This document shows, piece by piece, positions 47,101 to 56,398 of a stretch of DNA of 64,000 nucleotides. The notes below the pieces were generated by a model, which had not been told where the DNA came from, did no database searches, and worked only from the letters and a program-made list of their open reading frames with translations. This DNA is from Saprospiraceae bacterium (GTDB lineage Bacteria > Bacteroidota > Bacteroidia > Chitinophagales > Saprospiraceae), in assembly GCA_016714765.1 (NCBI GenBank), contig JADKCF010000004.1:62001-126000 (forward strand), in the 5' to 3' direction. The position numbers and the translations under genes were made by a program. Each line of letters begins with the position of its first letter. Within the stretch, counting starts at the first letter, position 1.

Positions 47101-48487
47101 AAATGCTCAAAAATGGATCCCGGCTACCAAAAGCTCCGGTATGATTTTTGACTGTGCTGATTTGCCATCTGTGGATGTAAAAATGACAGTTTGGGACGAA
47201 AAAGGCAATTATGACTTCTGTGTTGTGACCCTTAATCTTGCTGACAATCAAGGTGCATGTGGTAATGCGCCTACAACATCAGTTTCAGGAAAATTAGTAT
47301 CTAATGCAGGAAAAAACATCGCTGCCGCAGAGCTGATACTGGACAACGGTATAGTAGAAATGACTAAAACCACTATCTCTAATGCAAGTGGCGATTATGC
47401 ATTCCCTGCAGCTGTGATGCACTACGATTACAATGTATCAGGTAAGAAAAATGATGACTATCTGAACGGTGTAAGTACACTTGACCTGGTAATGATTCAG
47501 AGACATGTATTGGCCATCAACACATTTACTGATCCATTCAGTGTTATAGCAGCAGATATCAACAATGATGAAAAAGTAACAGCTTCTGACCTGGTCGAAC
47601 TGAGAAAACTTATTCTGGGTATCTACACACAATTGCCAAAAAATGATAGCTGGAGATTTATCAATAGCACAAGCACTTTTGCAGATATCAACAATCCTTG
47701 GCCTCTTAATGAAAAAGTATTCATACAGGATCTTTCTTATGCCATGACCAATCAGAACTTCATAGCTGTAAAAGTAGGAGATGTCAATGGTTCTGCTACA
47801 GGCAATATCAATAGCCCTGCTACAGAATCAAGAAGCAATGTCACTTTGACCTCTGAAAACGAAGCTGTATCAGCCAATACAATACATTCTGCAGCATTCA
47901 GTGCAGACATTGACAAAGTTTATGGTTTACAATTTACACTTACACTCAGCAATGCCGATCTTGCAGATGTATTTGTTGGTACAACCAAACTGTCAGATGC
48001 CAATATTGCAAAATTATCAGACAACAGATACACCGTAAGCTGGAATGACCTTAAAGCTGTAAGCGGCAAGGACATCCTGACAGTCAACGTTGTGCCTAAA
48101 GCTGATGCTAAAATTTCAGATGTAATATCTATGAACTCATCGATTACTTCAGCAGAGATCTACTCTGGCGAAAATCTTCAGACAGGCAAATTGTCCCTAA
48201 GATTTGCGGGTTCAGAAGAAACCAATGAGTTTGCAGTATACCAAAACGAACCTAACCCGTTCAATGATAAAACAACCATATCTTTCACATTGCCTGAAGC
48301 AGGAAATGCTACCCTAAAAGTATTTGATGTGAATGGTAAAGTGATATTTAAAAATACTGGATCTTATGGTAAAGGTAAAAACTCCTTTATACTGACAAGA
48401 GGTGATCTTCCATCTACAGGTGTGATGATTTACCAAATAGAAAGTGGAGCAAATACTGCAACCAAAAAGATGATCGGCCTCGAGTAA
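44147..48487 (+). CDS. Giant secreted multidomain protein with dockerin-like and T9SS type A domains
   Basis: The 1446-residue protein has a long signal peptide (LLSLLLFFTITFNGFGQAQ) followed by repeated cysteine-rich beta domains, each with phrases like DKLAPVVNC, DREKPTIDA, DKTAPVAVA and DEIKPTLGSC, resembling HYR/Ig-like repeats. Near residues 1110-1180 a dockerin-like calcium-binding repeat pair appears (ISTLDLVMIQRHVLAI..., DINNDEKVTASDLVELRKLIL). A cohesin-like segment follows, and the last ~85 residues (AVYQNEPNPFNDKTTISFTLPEAG to the end) are a T9SS type A sorting domain. It is probably displayed on the cell surface or released; substrate and partners are unknown. A terminator follows. 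Confidence 0.9.
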   Translation: MVKQDLLTQSKGIPVLFKSLLSLLLFFTITFNGFGQAQIVCNDNVQVSLDGQCQAVIRPDMILEGPNGQYAPPFTIKISGSGIQNNNSNAPVITAVGNYTVTVTNSQGNSCWGTIKVEDKLAPVVNCACPQGNQNENCVFKCTDESAFLAGTLNFPKPVVTENCNNNAYTTQFADEVIPTAVCGAKIIRRTWIFTDLYGNKSLPCVSEYTFVPVALSAVTPPTASVTLTCGADVSMTGIFNFVKAKTFTALQTLYRSQVGPAPAPFQTNAQADAAATTESTRLATEAAWPTVNGVPVTGQVCNIMAAKSDTELPGCNATCTNSKKVIRLWTILDWCNGLTRTVTQVIDASDREKPTIDAKDVTVSVDPWSCAANFLIPAPEILHDNCDANPTYVVTGPIGVNIKLDIPSGRFLVVGAPKGVHTFTYTAKDCCGNEGSDEVTVTVLDKTAPVAVAKQHIVISLTTGGENDGIAKLFANSVDNGSYDSCTPVHLELRREDDPVRDEDGCGYTGNKTYNDDGHPNDGSSNPASPNYDPDNGEYVKFCCADITNRESTIPFGIVKVWMRVWDDGNMSGKYGDVVNGMSDNYNETWVEVRVEDKLTPQIVCPAPVTINCDEDSHNLTLTGKARAFSNCLDLDVEYTDREYLNNCKVGYIDRTWRIKNNTSIICVQRITLRNPFGPFDDSKIKWPDNVTTNCADNAALIKPTWTAGPCDVIGLSLKSDTFYFEGNSCMKILNKWTIINWCTYDPNDSESDGYYSHTQVVKVIDEIKPTLGSCADRMFEIDDHGDADNDGNRCETKNLMLRQTATDQGQCASDWLKWIVFVDLWGDGTADYEYSSFLPSTDGTFNDSNGNGIKDRYVSPTGQGGEVKVTIPEDIQGNMSNHKVTWKVIDGCGNVTSCTQNFMVVDKKKPTPYCLNISSALMQNGKVELWAVDFNLGSFDNCTSKSSLLYTFNEASPVTTKIGQTHFFKGAGQNATEAEYNAGNAQKWIPATKSSGMIFDCADLPSVDVKMTVWDEKGNYDFCVVTLNLADNQGACGNAPTTSVSGKLVSNAGKNIAAAELILDNGIVEMTKTTISNASGDYAFPAAVMHYDYNVSGKKNDDYLNGVSTLDLVMIQRHVLAINTFTDPFSVIAADINNDEKVTASDLVELRKLILGIYTQLPKNDSWRFINSTSTFADINNPWPLNEKVFIQDLSYAMTNQNFIAVKVGDVNGSATGNINSPATESRSNVTLTSENEAVSANTIHSAAFSADIDKVYGLQFTLTLSNADLADVFVGTTKLSDANIAKLSDNRYTVSWNDLKAVSGKDILTVNVVPKADAKISDVISMNSSITSAEIYSGENLQTGKLSLRFAGSEETNEFAVYQNEPNPFNDKTTISFTLPEAGNATLKVFDVNGKVIFKNTGSYGKGKNSFILTRGDLPSTGVMIYQIESGANTATKKMIGLE

Positions 48488-48512
48488 CAACAATTTGCTT
48501 AAATTAATTCCT

Positions 48513-48545
48513 AAGGGATGCATCCGTCTGATGCATCCCTTTTTC
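48513..48545 (+). terminator. Rho-independent terminator after the giant secreted protein gene
   Basis: AGGGATGCATC pairs perfectly with GATGCATCCCT around a 5-base loop, followed by T5, 26 bases after the stop codon. Confidence 0.92.
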
Positions 48546-48557
48546 AGTTTTTATTTA

Positions 48558-48565
48558 TACCTTTG
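48558..48565 (+). promoter_or_regulatory. Candidate -7 promoter box of polA
   Basis: TACCTTTG matches TAnnTTTG, 24 bases upstream of the polA ATG and just after the upstream terminator. Confidence 0.55.
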
Positions 48566-48589
48566 TTGATACAACCAAATCGATCAACA

Positions 48590-51398
48590 ATGGAAGACAA
48601 ACGACTTTTTCTTCTCGATGGACATGCATTAGTGTATCGCGCTCACTTCGCCTTTATTACCAGGCCTCTTATCAATTCCAAAGGGCTCAACACTTCGGCC
48701 ATCACAGGATTCGTACGCACCCTTTGGGACCTGATGGTGCATCAGAAACCTACTCATATAGCCGTCGCATTTGATCCTAAAGGAGGAACATTCAGACATG
48801 AGTACTACCCACAATATAAAGCCAACAGAGACGCTCAACCCGAAGATATCACTATCGCTATGAAGTATATACCTCAGATTGTCGAAGCCTTTAACATTCC
48901 CGCTGTCATGGTGACAAATTATGAGGCTGATGATGTTATTGGCACACTGGCAAAGCAGGCAGAGAAGGAAGGATATACTGTCTATATGGTTACACCTGAC
49001 AAAGATTATGCACAGCTGGTCTCACCAAATATATACATGTACAAACCAGGCAGACAAGGCAATGAAGTGGAAATTCTCGGCGAAAAAGAAATATTGGCCA
49101 ACTGGGATATAGAACGGGTGGATCAGGTGATAGACGTCCTCGGATTGCAGGGTGATAGTGTAGATAATATACCAGGTATACCAGGCATTGGCCCAAAAAC
49201 AGCAGTAGCTTTACTAAAAGAGTATGGAACTGTAGAAAACATAATTGCTAATGCAGAAAATCTGAAAGGCAAACAAAAAGAAAATGTCATCCATTTTGCA
49301 GACCAGGCTCTGCTCTCTAAACGATTGGCGACCATAGACACCCATTCTCCTATTCAGTTTGATGCAACCCGATTCAACCTGGATCCTATGAACAAAGAGA
49401 AGCTCAAAGAGATATTTCTCGAGCTTGAATTCCGTACCCTTGCACAGCAAATATTAGGCAGTGATGCAGGCCCGGTAGCATCTGCCAACCAAGCCGGCAT
49501 ACAGCAATCATTATTTGGCGACGAAAATCCAGTATCTGTACCCAGTAATCAGGAAACTCCCAAGGCGGATTATCAGATAGCTAAAAAAAATATAGACAAC
49601 ATCAGCCATAACTACCATCTCGTGGAGAGTGATAGTGATATAAAAGCTAATAGAAATGCTAAGTCAGCAAAAAACCATCAGCTTTGATACCGAAACCACC
49701 GGTATTGATGCTCATCAGGCTGAACTGGTTGGTTTATCATTCTCTGTGACGCCTGGTGAAGCATATTATATGCCTGTATCTGCAGACCAAGATCAGGCCC
49801 GAACAACAGTGGCCCGCTTTAAAGGTATCCTTGAAAATCCTGAAATCAGTAAAATAGGCCAAAACATTAAATACGACATGGCCATGATGAAATGGTATGG
49901 TGTAGAACTGGCAGGTCACTTATATGACACGATGATTACACATTATCTCTGTGAGCCCGATCTACGCCACAAGTTGGACTATCTGACAGAGTCTTATCTG
50001 GATTACAAAATGGTACCGATAGAAGATCTGATAGGTAGAGGTGGTAAAAACCAGCTTACCATGAGAGATGTAGCACTCGAAAAAGTAAAGGAGTATGCCT
50101 GCGAGGATGCCGACCTCACACTGCAAATGGTGCCCGTCCTTAAAAAAATGATGCACGAAAATGAACTCGATGATTTGTACATCAAAATCGAGGAGCCCCT
50201 CATCAGGGTCTTGTGTGATCTGGAATACGAAGGAATAAGGATCAGTGGTGATTTTCTCAATGAGTATTCCAAAGAGCTCGATAAAATCATCCTTGAAAAA
50301 GAGCAGGAGATCTACCGCAATGCAGGTGTCAAGTTTAATATATCTTCTCCCCGACAGGTAGGAGAAGTGCTGTTTGACAGATTAAAAGTACCATACAGAT
50401 GGAAAAAAACTTCATCGGGGCAATACTCTACAGATTTTGACAAACTTACCGAACTGGCAGGAGAGCATATTGTCATAGACACCATCCTAGAATACCGCAA
50501 ATTTTCAAAATTAAAATCCACATATGTAGATGCCTTGCCTACCATGATCAATCCGCGGACAGGAAGGGTCCATAGTAATTTTAATCAGGCCAGAGCTGCA
50601 ACTGGAAGGCTAAGTTCGGAAAACCCTAATCTTCAGAACATCCCCATCAAAGATGAAGCCGGACGTGAAATCCGAAAAGCATTTATCCCAAGAGATGATG
50701 ATCACGTTATACTCGCAGCCGACTACTCACAGATAGAGCTTCGTATCATAGCCGAAATAAGCAATGATCAATCCATGCTGGATGCATTTATAGCAGGAAA
50801 TGATTTCCATAAAGCTACAGCTGCCAAAGTGTATAGTGTAGCCTATGATGATGTCACGTCAGAACAAAGAAGAAACGCCAAAACAGTAAATTTTTCTATC
50901 ACATATGGAGCCGGTGCCACTAATCTTTCAAGACAACTGAAAATTTCAAGAAAAGAAGCAACTGAGCTTATCAAAAGCTATTTCAGGGAGTTCAGCGGTT
51001 TAAAAAATTATATGGACGAAACCGTAAAGCAAGCCAGGGAGTTTGGCTATGTCAAGACTTTACTGGGTCGAAGAAGAAATCTTAGAGACATCAACTCCCG
51101 CAACTCACTCACAGCCAGCAACGCTGAGCGGGTAGCCATCAATACGCCTATTCAGGGTACTGCGGCAGACATGATAAAGATTGCCATGATAGATATCCAC
51201 CAGACCATCAAGGAAAAACAGCTTCGGTCCCGAATGGTGCTGCAGGTGCATGACGAACTTGTTTTTGATGTGTATAAACCAGAACTGGAAACACTAAAGT
51301 CCATTATTCAGGACAAAATGAAAAATGCCATCCCTAATCTTAAAGTTCCTATACTGGTAGAAATCGGAGTAGGCAACAATTGGCTTGAAGCACATTAA
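48590..51398 (+). CDS. polA: DNA polymerase I (one frameshift)
   Basis: DNA polymerase I fills gaps and removes RNA primers. The first frame has the 5'-3' exonuclease domain (LFLLDGHALVYRAHFAF, TPDKDYAQLV, GDSVDNIPGIPGIGPKTA). The second has the 3'-5' exonuclease (SFDTETTGIDAH) and the polymerase domain, with motif A DYSQIELR, motif B RNAKTVNFSITYGAG and motif C QVHDELVFD. The break is at about 49646-49651, where one extra A appears. Removing it reads DIKAIEMLSQQKTISFD and gives a 935-residue protein, the expected size. I chose ATG 48590 (MEDKRLFLLDGH), because the upstream extension overlaps the terminator. Confidence 0.95.
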
Positions 51399-51518
51399 AC
51401 CTCATTGGTGCAGTTGAAGTTTTATTTTGCAGTAATTTGATACCGAATTAGCCTTTTAACACCTAATAAAGGCTAGTTTAAATATTCTGATTCCTCATAT
51501 GAGCAGGACACAAGTACC

Positions 51519-51563
51519 AAAAAAAAAAGGAGACCAATCTCACGAAGCCTCCTTTTCTTTTTT
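51519..51563 (-). terminator. Rho-independent terminator of the uppS-bamA-ompH operon
   Basis: On the minus strand AAAAGGAG pairs with CTCCTTTT, followed by a run of T, 15 bases after the ompH stop. The opposite strand also ends in T-rich sequence, so it may serve polA too. Confidence 0.8.
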
Positions 51564-51577
51564 ATCTACAAAAAAAT

Positions 51578-52083
51578 TTAGTTGATACCTAATTTGGTTT
51601 TTAAAACCGGCATCAGATTTTCGGACTCTGCAGCATGTAATAATACACCGCCACTTGAATCAAATATCATAGTATATCCACCTTCTTTACCCAGTTTTTC
51701 AATCTCTGATTTTACCTTCTCTATAATAGGTTTGTACAATTCTTCCTTCTTCATCGAAACTTTTTGCTGTATTTCAGCCTCGTATTTTTTGATTTCATCC
51801 TGCTTTGCGACAAGGACTTCTTCTTTTTGTTGCATCTGTACTTTGGACAGAGTACCGCCCTGGGCTTCAGCCATATAGGCTTTGTAATCTGCTTCAAATT
51901 TGATCACTAGTGCTTCGCCTTTAGTTATCAAATCATTTTGTAGTGCCTGTACCTGATTATCAGCAAGTTTCATTTCTGCCATACCTGAAAGCAATTCCTG
52001 TGTGTTTATAAATCCAAATTTCTGCGCATTTACTGTAAAAGATGATGCTATTGCTAATAAAATAATTAAAAAGTGTGCTTCAT
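51578..52083 (-). CDS. ompH: OmpH/Skp-family periplasmic chaperone (one frameshift)
   Basis: Skp/OmpH chaperones hold unfolded outer-membrane proteins in the periplasm before BamA inserts them. The intact part starts at residue ~30 with LSGMAEMKLADNQVQALQND and is mostly coiled coil (AQGGTLSKVQMQQKEEVLVAKQ). The signal peptide is encoded upstream in another frame. ATG 52083 reads MKHTF, and restoring one T (minus strand) in the run at 52068-52072 continues LIILLAIASSFTVNAQKFGFINTQELL. The corrected length is 168 residues, normal for the family. It follows bamA on the same strand. Confidence 0.9.
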
Positions 52084-52174
52084 TTTTGTTTGATTTGTTT
52101 AAAATATTTTGTTGTATAACTATATAAGGACGTAAAATAATTCAATAATGTTTATTCTTAACTAAAAATTAATA

Positions 52175-54778
52175 CTATTCAGGTTCGAAACCCAATACTA
52201 TGTTGAACCTTCCGTATTTACCATCGGTTACATTTTTATCAAATCCCCATCCGTAATCAAACCCAAGTAATCCAAACATAGGTAAAAATACTCTTGCACC
52301 AAATCCTGCTGAACGTTTCAGATCAAATGGATTGTATTCATTAAAACTTTTATAAGCGTTTCCGCCCTGTAACCAGCTGGTAACGTATATAGTAGAATTT
52401 GGATTTAGTGACAAAGGATATCTCAATTCAACGGTAAATTTATTGAAGATCGGTGCACCTACAAAACCACCGCTTGGGGTTTGTTCACCATTGCCGGTAA
52501 TGTCCGTATTCGCATAACCCCTGAGTGCCAGGATTTCCTTACCCTGAAGTCCTGCATTCTGATTATTGATACCATCTCCACCCAACTCATATCTTTCAAA
52601 AGGTGGTGTACCAATATTGTTATTGTACGTCCCGAGTATTCCTATCTTTGCTGAAGTAGCTAATACTGCCTTTCCGAAAATATTATAATACCACTCTGAA
52701 GTAACTCTCCACTTGTGATACTCGAGCCATTTAAATTTACTGGCCTGTTTCAATTCATCTATTTTAGCTTCAATATCTGCTTCTGTGACAGGTTTTCCCG
52801 GACCATTGAGAAAGATAAGTTCCCGTACTATTTCTGCCCTTTGTTCAGCTGATGGAGTAAATGTGTTGTCTTTTCTAAATAAGGAATATGGTGGTGTAAT
52901 CTGCAGTGCTAGTGAAACTTTGGATCCACGGCGTGGAAAAAGCGGGTCACTGATGCTGCTTCGTGTAAAAGTCTGTTTGACGCTAAAGTTGTTAAAGGTA
53001 CCCTTGGTAATGGCAAAGCCTCCCGACCTGAAATTGTCAAGATTTATCTGCTCAATGTTAAGCGTGGTATTGGAAGAGAAAAAGTCATCAGGCCATTTGA
53101 GTTGTGACCCTATTCCTACAAAACCCCTGGTAATTTTTAGTTTACCTGCACCAGAAAGGGAATAGTCAAAGGCTGTCTGAACAGCACCTACTGTAAGAGA
53201 TCCTGGTTTTTCACCACCAAGCCATGGTTCTGTAAATGAAAAATTGTAAGACTTAAAAAAACGGCTATTGGATTGCAAGCGGACAGACAGCTTCTGTCCG
53301 TCTCCCTGAGGTAATGGACTCCAGGTAGATCTGTCTCTTGCATTAGCTATGGAAAAGTTATTGAATACGACACCCAATGTACCAATAAGACCGCTGAAAC
53401 CACCATAACCGGCCGATAATTCGAGCTGATCCGAAGGTTTTTCTTCCAGCTGATATTCTATATTAACTGTGCCTCTGGATTGATTGACCGGTGTGTTGAT
53501 ACCCAGTTTTTCAGGATTAAAATATCCTAGACTGATGATCTCACGTTGAGATCTGATGATGTCTGACCTGCTGAACTTTTGTCCCGGCCTTGTTCTTATT
53601 TCCCTGCGTACTATATGTTCGTTGGTTCGGTCATTTCCTTTGATGACGACGTTTTCTACCGTAAATTGCGGACCTTCGAATATACGCATCTCTATGTCTA
53701 CCGAGTCGTTTTCGATGGCCACCTCCACTGGAGTGATATCAAACGACAAATATCCATCATCCAGGTATAAAGAAGATATATCCCTTCCATCCAAACTAAA
53801 CTTAAGTCTGTTTTGCAGCAACTCGGGATTGTAAACATCTCCTTTGGAAATGCCAAGGATGGTGTAAAGCTGATCGTTAGTATATAGCGTATTGCCTTTC
53901 CATTTTATGTTTCTGAAAAAATGTCTTTTGCCCTCTTCTATATTCAGCTTGAGCATGACATTACCGTCAGCGTTTCTGTACATGGTATCATTAGAGACAA
54001 TCATGTTTTTAAATCCTTCATTGTGGTAAAACTTTGAAAGTGCTGTTAAATCTTCACGATAGTCCTTTTCAATAAACTTTGATTTTTTCAGGAGTGTGCC
54101 TTTTCGTTTTGTTTTTCCGAGTTTCTTTCTCAGTTTCCTGTCTGTAAATACAGTATTTCCTTCAAAAACGATATCTTCAATTTTGACCCTGTCCTTCACA
54201 TTGACATCAAATTCCAGCCTTACACTGGCATTTTTACCTTCATCAGGATACTCATTGACTTTTACAGTAGCGTCCAGCTTACCTTTTTCGATATAAAACT
54301 CTTTAATTTTGGACTTAGCCAATTCCTTCTGATCATCTGTCACTATACCTCCTTTAGTCAGAATATTTTTGAGGGTCTCATTGATATCCTCTTGCTGTGA
54401 AGATTTGATACCTTTAAAAGACCATTTTGACAAGGTAGGTCTCTCTACAAGCACCATTTTCAGGAAAACAATATCACCTTCAATCCTTTCCCTATATATC
54501 TGAACATCATCAAACAGTCTGAGTTTTAATAATGCTTTTATGGCTGCAGGAATCATAGGTCCGGGTATCTGTAACTTGCCACCTTCTTTTAATCCTGCAA
54601 TGGATTTGATGGCATTTCTGTCTCTGTTTTCTGCACCTATGACAGTAATCCCGCCAATTTCATAACTTTTTTTCTCACCGTAATTGACCAATGAATCCAG
54701 TGACTGAGCATCCAGATGCAAATCAAAACCGATTATGGCACCGATGAGAAACAAATATTTTATTATATTAATCTTCAT
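52175..54778 (-). CDS. bamA: Outer-membrane protein assembly factor BamA
   Basis: BamA inserts beta-barrel proteins into the outer membrane. The 867-residue protein has a signal peptide ending LHLDAQS, POTRA repeats over about residues 38-430 (typical segments IGGITVIGAENRDRNAIKS, VENVVIKGNDRTNEHIVRREI), and a C-terminal Omp85 barrel with GGDGINNQNAGLQGKEILALRGY, where RGY is the conserved loop-6 motif (normally VRGF/Y). The last residues FNIVLGFEPE fit a barrel end. It lies between uppS and ompH, the conserved order in Bacteroidota. Confidence 0.95.
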   Translation of the reverse strand: MKINIIKYLFLIGAIIGFDLHLDAQSLDSLVNYGEKKSYEIGGITVIGAENRDRNAIKSIAGLKEGGKLQIPGPMIPAAIKALLKLRLFDDVQIYRERIEGDIVFLKMVLVERPTLSKWSFKGIKSSQQEDINETLKNILTKGGIVTDDQKELAKSKIKEFYIEKGKLDATVKVNEYPDEGKNASVRLEFDVNVKDRVKIEDIVFEGNTVFTDRKLRKKLGKTKRKGTLLKKSKFIEKDYREDLTALSKFYHNEGFKNMIVSNDTMYRNADGNVMLKLNIEEGKRHFFRNIKWKGNTLYTNDQLYTILGISKGDVYNPELLQNRLKFSLDGRDISSLYLDDGYLSFDITPVEVAIENDSVDIEMRIFEGPQFTVENVVIKGNDRTNEHIVRREIRTRPGQKFSRSDIIRSQREIISLGYFNPEKLGINTPVNQSRGTVNIEYQLEEKPSDQLELSAGYGGFSGLIGTLGVVFNNFSIANARDRSTWSPLPQGDGQKLSVRLQSNSRFFKSYNFSFTEPWLGGEKPGSLTVGAVQTAFDYSLSGAGKLKITRGFVGIGSQLKWPDDFFSSNTTLNIEQINLDNFRSGGFAITKGTFNNFSVKQTFTRSSISDPLFPRRGSKVSLALQITPPYSLFRKDNTFTPSAEQRAEIVRELIFLNGPGKPVTEADIEAKIDELKQASKFKWLEYHKWRVTSEWYYNIFGKAVLATSAKIGILGTYNNNIGTPPFERYELGGDGINNQNAGLQGKEILALRGYANTDITGNGEQTPSGGFVGAPIFNKFTVELRYPLSLNPNSTIYVTSWLQGGNAYKSFNEYNPFDLKRSAGFGARVFLPMFGLLGFDYGWGFDKNVTDGKYGRFNIVLGFEPE

Positions 54779-54872
54779 ATCTAAGGTATCTCTGTTGCAG
54801 TGAGTAACGACAAGTGTATTCCAACTGCTGTTTATTTTATTTCTTTTAACGTTTTCTTAATGAATTTTACTG

Positions 54873-55622
54873 TCAAACCTCCGCCACTTGCTCACTGGTT
54901 TTACCAAATCTTCTTTCCCGATTTTGATAATCCAGTATAGCGGTATAAAAATGTTCTTTACGAAAGTCGGGCCAAAGTACAGGAGTAAAATATAGTTCGG
55001 CATAAGCCGCCTGCCAAAGCAAATAATTGCTGATTCGATGTTCGCCACTAGTTCTTATCAAAAGCTCTGGATCCGGAATATCTTTTGTAGTAAGATTTTG
55101 TGAAAAGACATCTGAATCAATCTCACTAATCGTAAGCTCACCGTTTTGCACTTTTTCGGCAATTTTTTTTGATGCTTCGACAATTTCCCATCTGGAAGAA
55201 TAATTAAGTGCTAGTACAAGGGTCATCCTTGAGTTGTTTTTTGTCATTTCTATTCCATCCAACAACGCTTTTCTTGTTTTATCAGGTAGTCGCATCAGAT
55301 CCCCAATGGCCTGAAGCCTGATATTGTTTTTATTGAGTGTCGCCATTTCGCGTTTGACTGTTTCTACCAGAAGTGACATGAGCGCATTGACTTCCATCGA
55401 GGGCCTTGACCAGTTTTCAGTAGAAAAAGCATAAAGAGTTAGGAACTGAATACCGAGCTCTGCCGCTGCTTCCGTGACCTCCCTGACGGCTGTCACTCCG
55501 CTCTTATGTCCAAAAACTCTTGGCTTGCCTTGAGTTTTTGCCCACCTACCGTTACCATCCATGATAATAGCAATATGGCTGGGGAGTTTATCTAAATTTA
55601 AATTTTCCTTTAGTGAAAGCAT
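54873..55622 (-). CDS. uppS: Isoprenyl transferase (undecaprenyl diphosphate synthase)
   Basis: UppS condenses isopentenyl diphosphate with farnesyl diphosphate to make the C55 lipid carrier for cell-wall synthesis. The 249-residue protein has the catalytic motif IMDGNGRWAKTQGKPRVFGHKSG (D22) and the C-terminal RTSGEHRISNYLLWQAAYAELYF, both diagnostic of cis-prenyltransferases. I start at ATG 55622, because the TTG start further upstream gives MQIFIYQ, which is not conserved. It is the first gene of the uppS-bamA-ompH run and has a nearby promoter box. Confidence 0.96.
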   Translation of the reverse strand: MLSLKENLNLDKLPSHIAIIMDGNGRWAKTQGKPRVFGHKSGVTAVREVTEAAAELGIQFLTLYAFSTENWSRPSMEVNALMSLLVETVKREMATLNKNNIRLQAIGDLMRLPDKTRKALLDGIEMTKNNSRMTLVLALNYSSRWEIVEASKKIAEKVQNGELTISEIDSDVFSQNLTTKDIPDPELLIRTSGEHRISNYLLWQAAYAELYFTPVLWPDFRKEHFYTAILDYQNRERRFGKTSEQVAEV

Positions 55623-55651
55623 CTGGTATATAAAAATCTGCAAAAGTGCCG

Positions 55652-55659
55652 CAAATGTA
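55652..55659 (-). promoter_or_regulatory. Candidate -7 promoter box of uppS
   Basis: The minus-strand octamer TACATTTG matches TAnnTTTG, 30 bases upstream of the uppS ATG. It lies downstream of the candidate RNA and its terminator, so uppS need not depend on read-through. Confidence 0.5.
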
Positions 55660-55789
55660 ATAAAACTATGGTTTAAAATCGACTTTTTTAAGATTAATTA
55701 TTAAAACCAACTATGATTAGTTTTGATAAAGCATAGCAGCAGGGAGCTGCTGAATCAAATTCCCTAACGATCTAAGTCTCAGAATAATA

Positions 55790-55945
55790 CAAAAAAAATT
55801 TCCCTTTGGCTCCGAAACCAGGGAAACTTCACCTCTTACAGCATCATTTAATTCCTATATCAATTATTAGGAAAAAAGGGTATGGAGCCGTATCTAAGAC
55901 CCGGCGGCCTACAATCGTACTCCATACACCACCCGTTATTGTGAA
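55790..55945 (-). ncRNA. Candidate structured RNA with intrinsic terminator (unidentified)
   Basis: In the 776-base gap between uppS and the next gene, the minus strand holds a GC-rich island in AT-rich surroundings. It contains an 8-bp helix, GTATGGAG (about 55919-55926) with CTCCATAC (about 55880-55887), enclosing a GC-rich internal region GGCCGCCGGG. TTCAC at the 5' side can pair with GTGAA at the 3' side. It ends in a terminator, TTTCCCTGG ... CCAAAGGGAAA with a T8 tail (about 55793-55828). That is the layout of an independent small RNA or a terminated leader. It might be a 6S-like RNA, but I could not match any family, so the identity is open. The rest of the gap (55946-56398) is AT-rich and shows nothing. 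Confidence 0.35.
55793..55828 (-). terminator. Intrinsic terminator of the candidate structured RNA
   Basis: On the minus strand TTTCCCT and AGGGAAA pair, extended by GG/CC, around a short loop, followed by eight T. It ends about 170 bases before uppS. Confidence 0.7.
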
Positions 55946-56398
55946 TAAATAATTATAAATCAATCAAACTTAAAAGCTATCAATATCATCATTGCCTATA
56001 CCTAATAAAGCCTTGATAATTTCAAATAAAATCATGCCAATCTATATTTTTATGTAAATAAAGAACAAAAATATAGAAGCCACTCGGCACAATATATAAC
56101 AGTATTCAAAGATAAAACGTATCATAAAATGATCATTTTACTTCTACTTTTATATCTAAAATACTCTTTTCCAATAATTTAATATTTCTTAACAAACACA
56201 CTATTATTATAAAGTGATATCTTTACACCACTTTTATGGCATGTTTTTCTTTAATCTTAAACAAAAGTATTTACAAATCATGGAATGGCCAATAACAAAA
56301 ATGTATATTAAAACTTATGCTAATAAAGGCATAATCTAAGAAATAAATATGGATAATTGACTGAATTTCAGTATAATAAAAAATACAAACTTATTAAA

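Noticed and set aside
48518..48589. Upstream extension of polA to a start at 48518
   Set aside because: It overlaps the perfect terminator hairpin of the preceding gene, and the family N-terminus begins at 48590.
55730..55760. AGCAGC-AGGGA-GCTGCT hairpin as the terminator of the candidate RNA
   Set aside because: It lacks a T run and lies beyond the stronger T8 terminator; it may be part of the uppS leader region but this is not supported.
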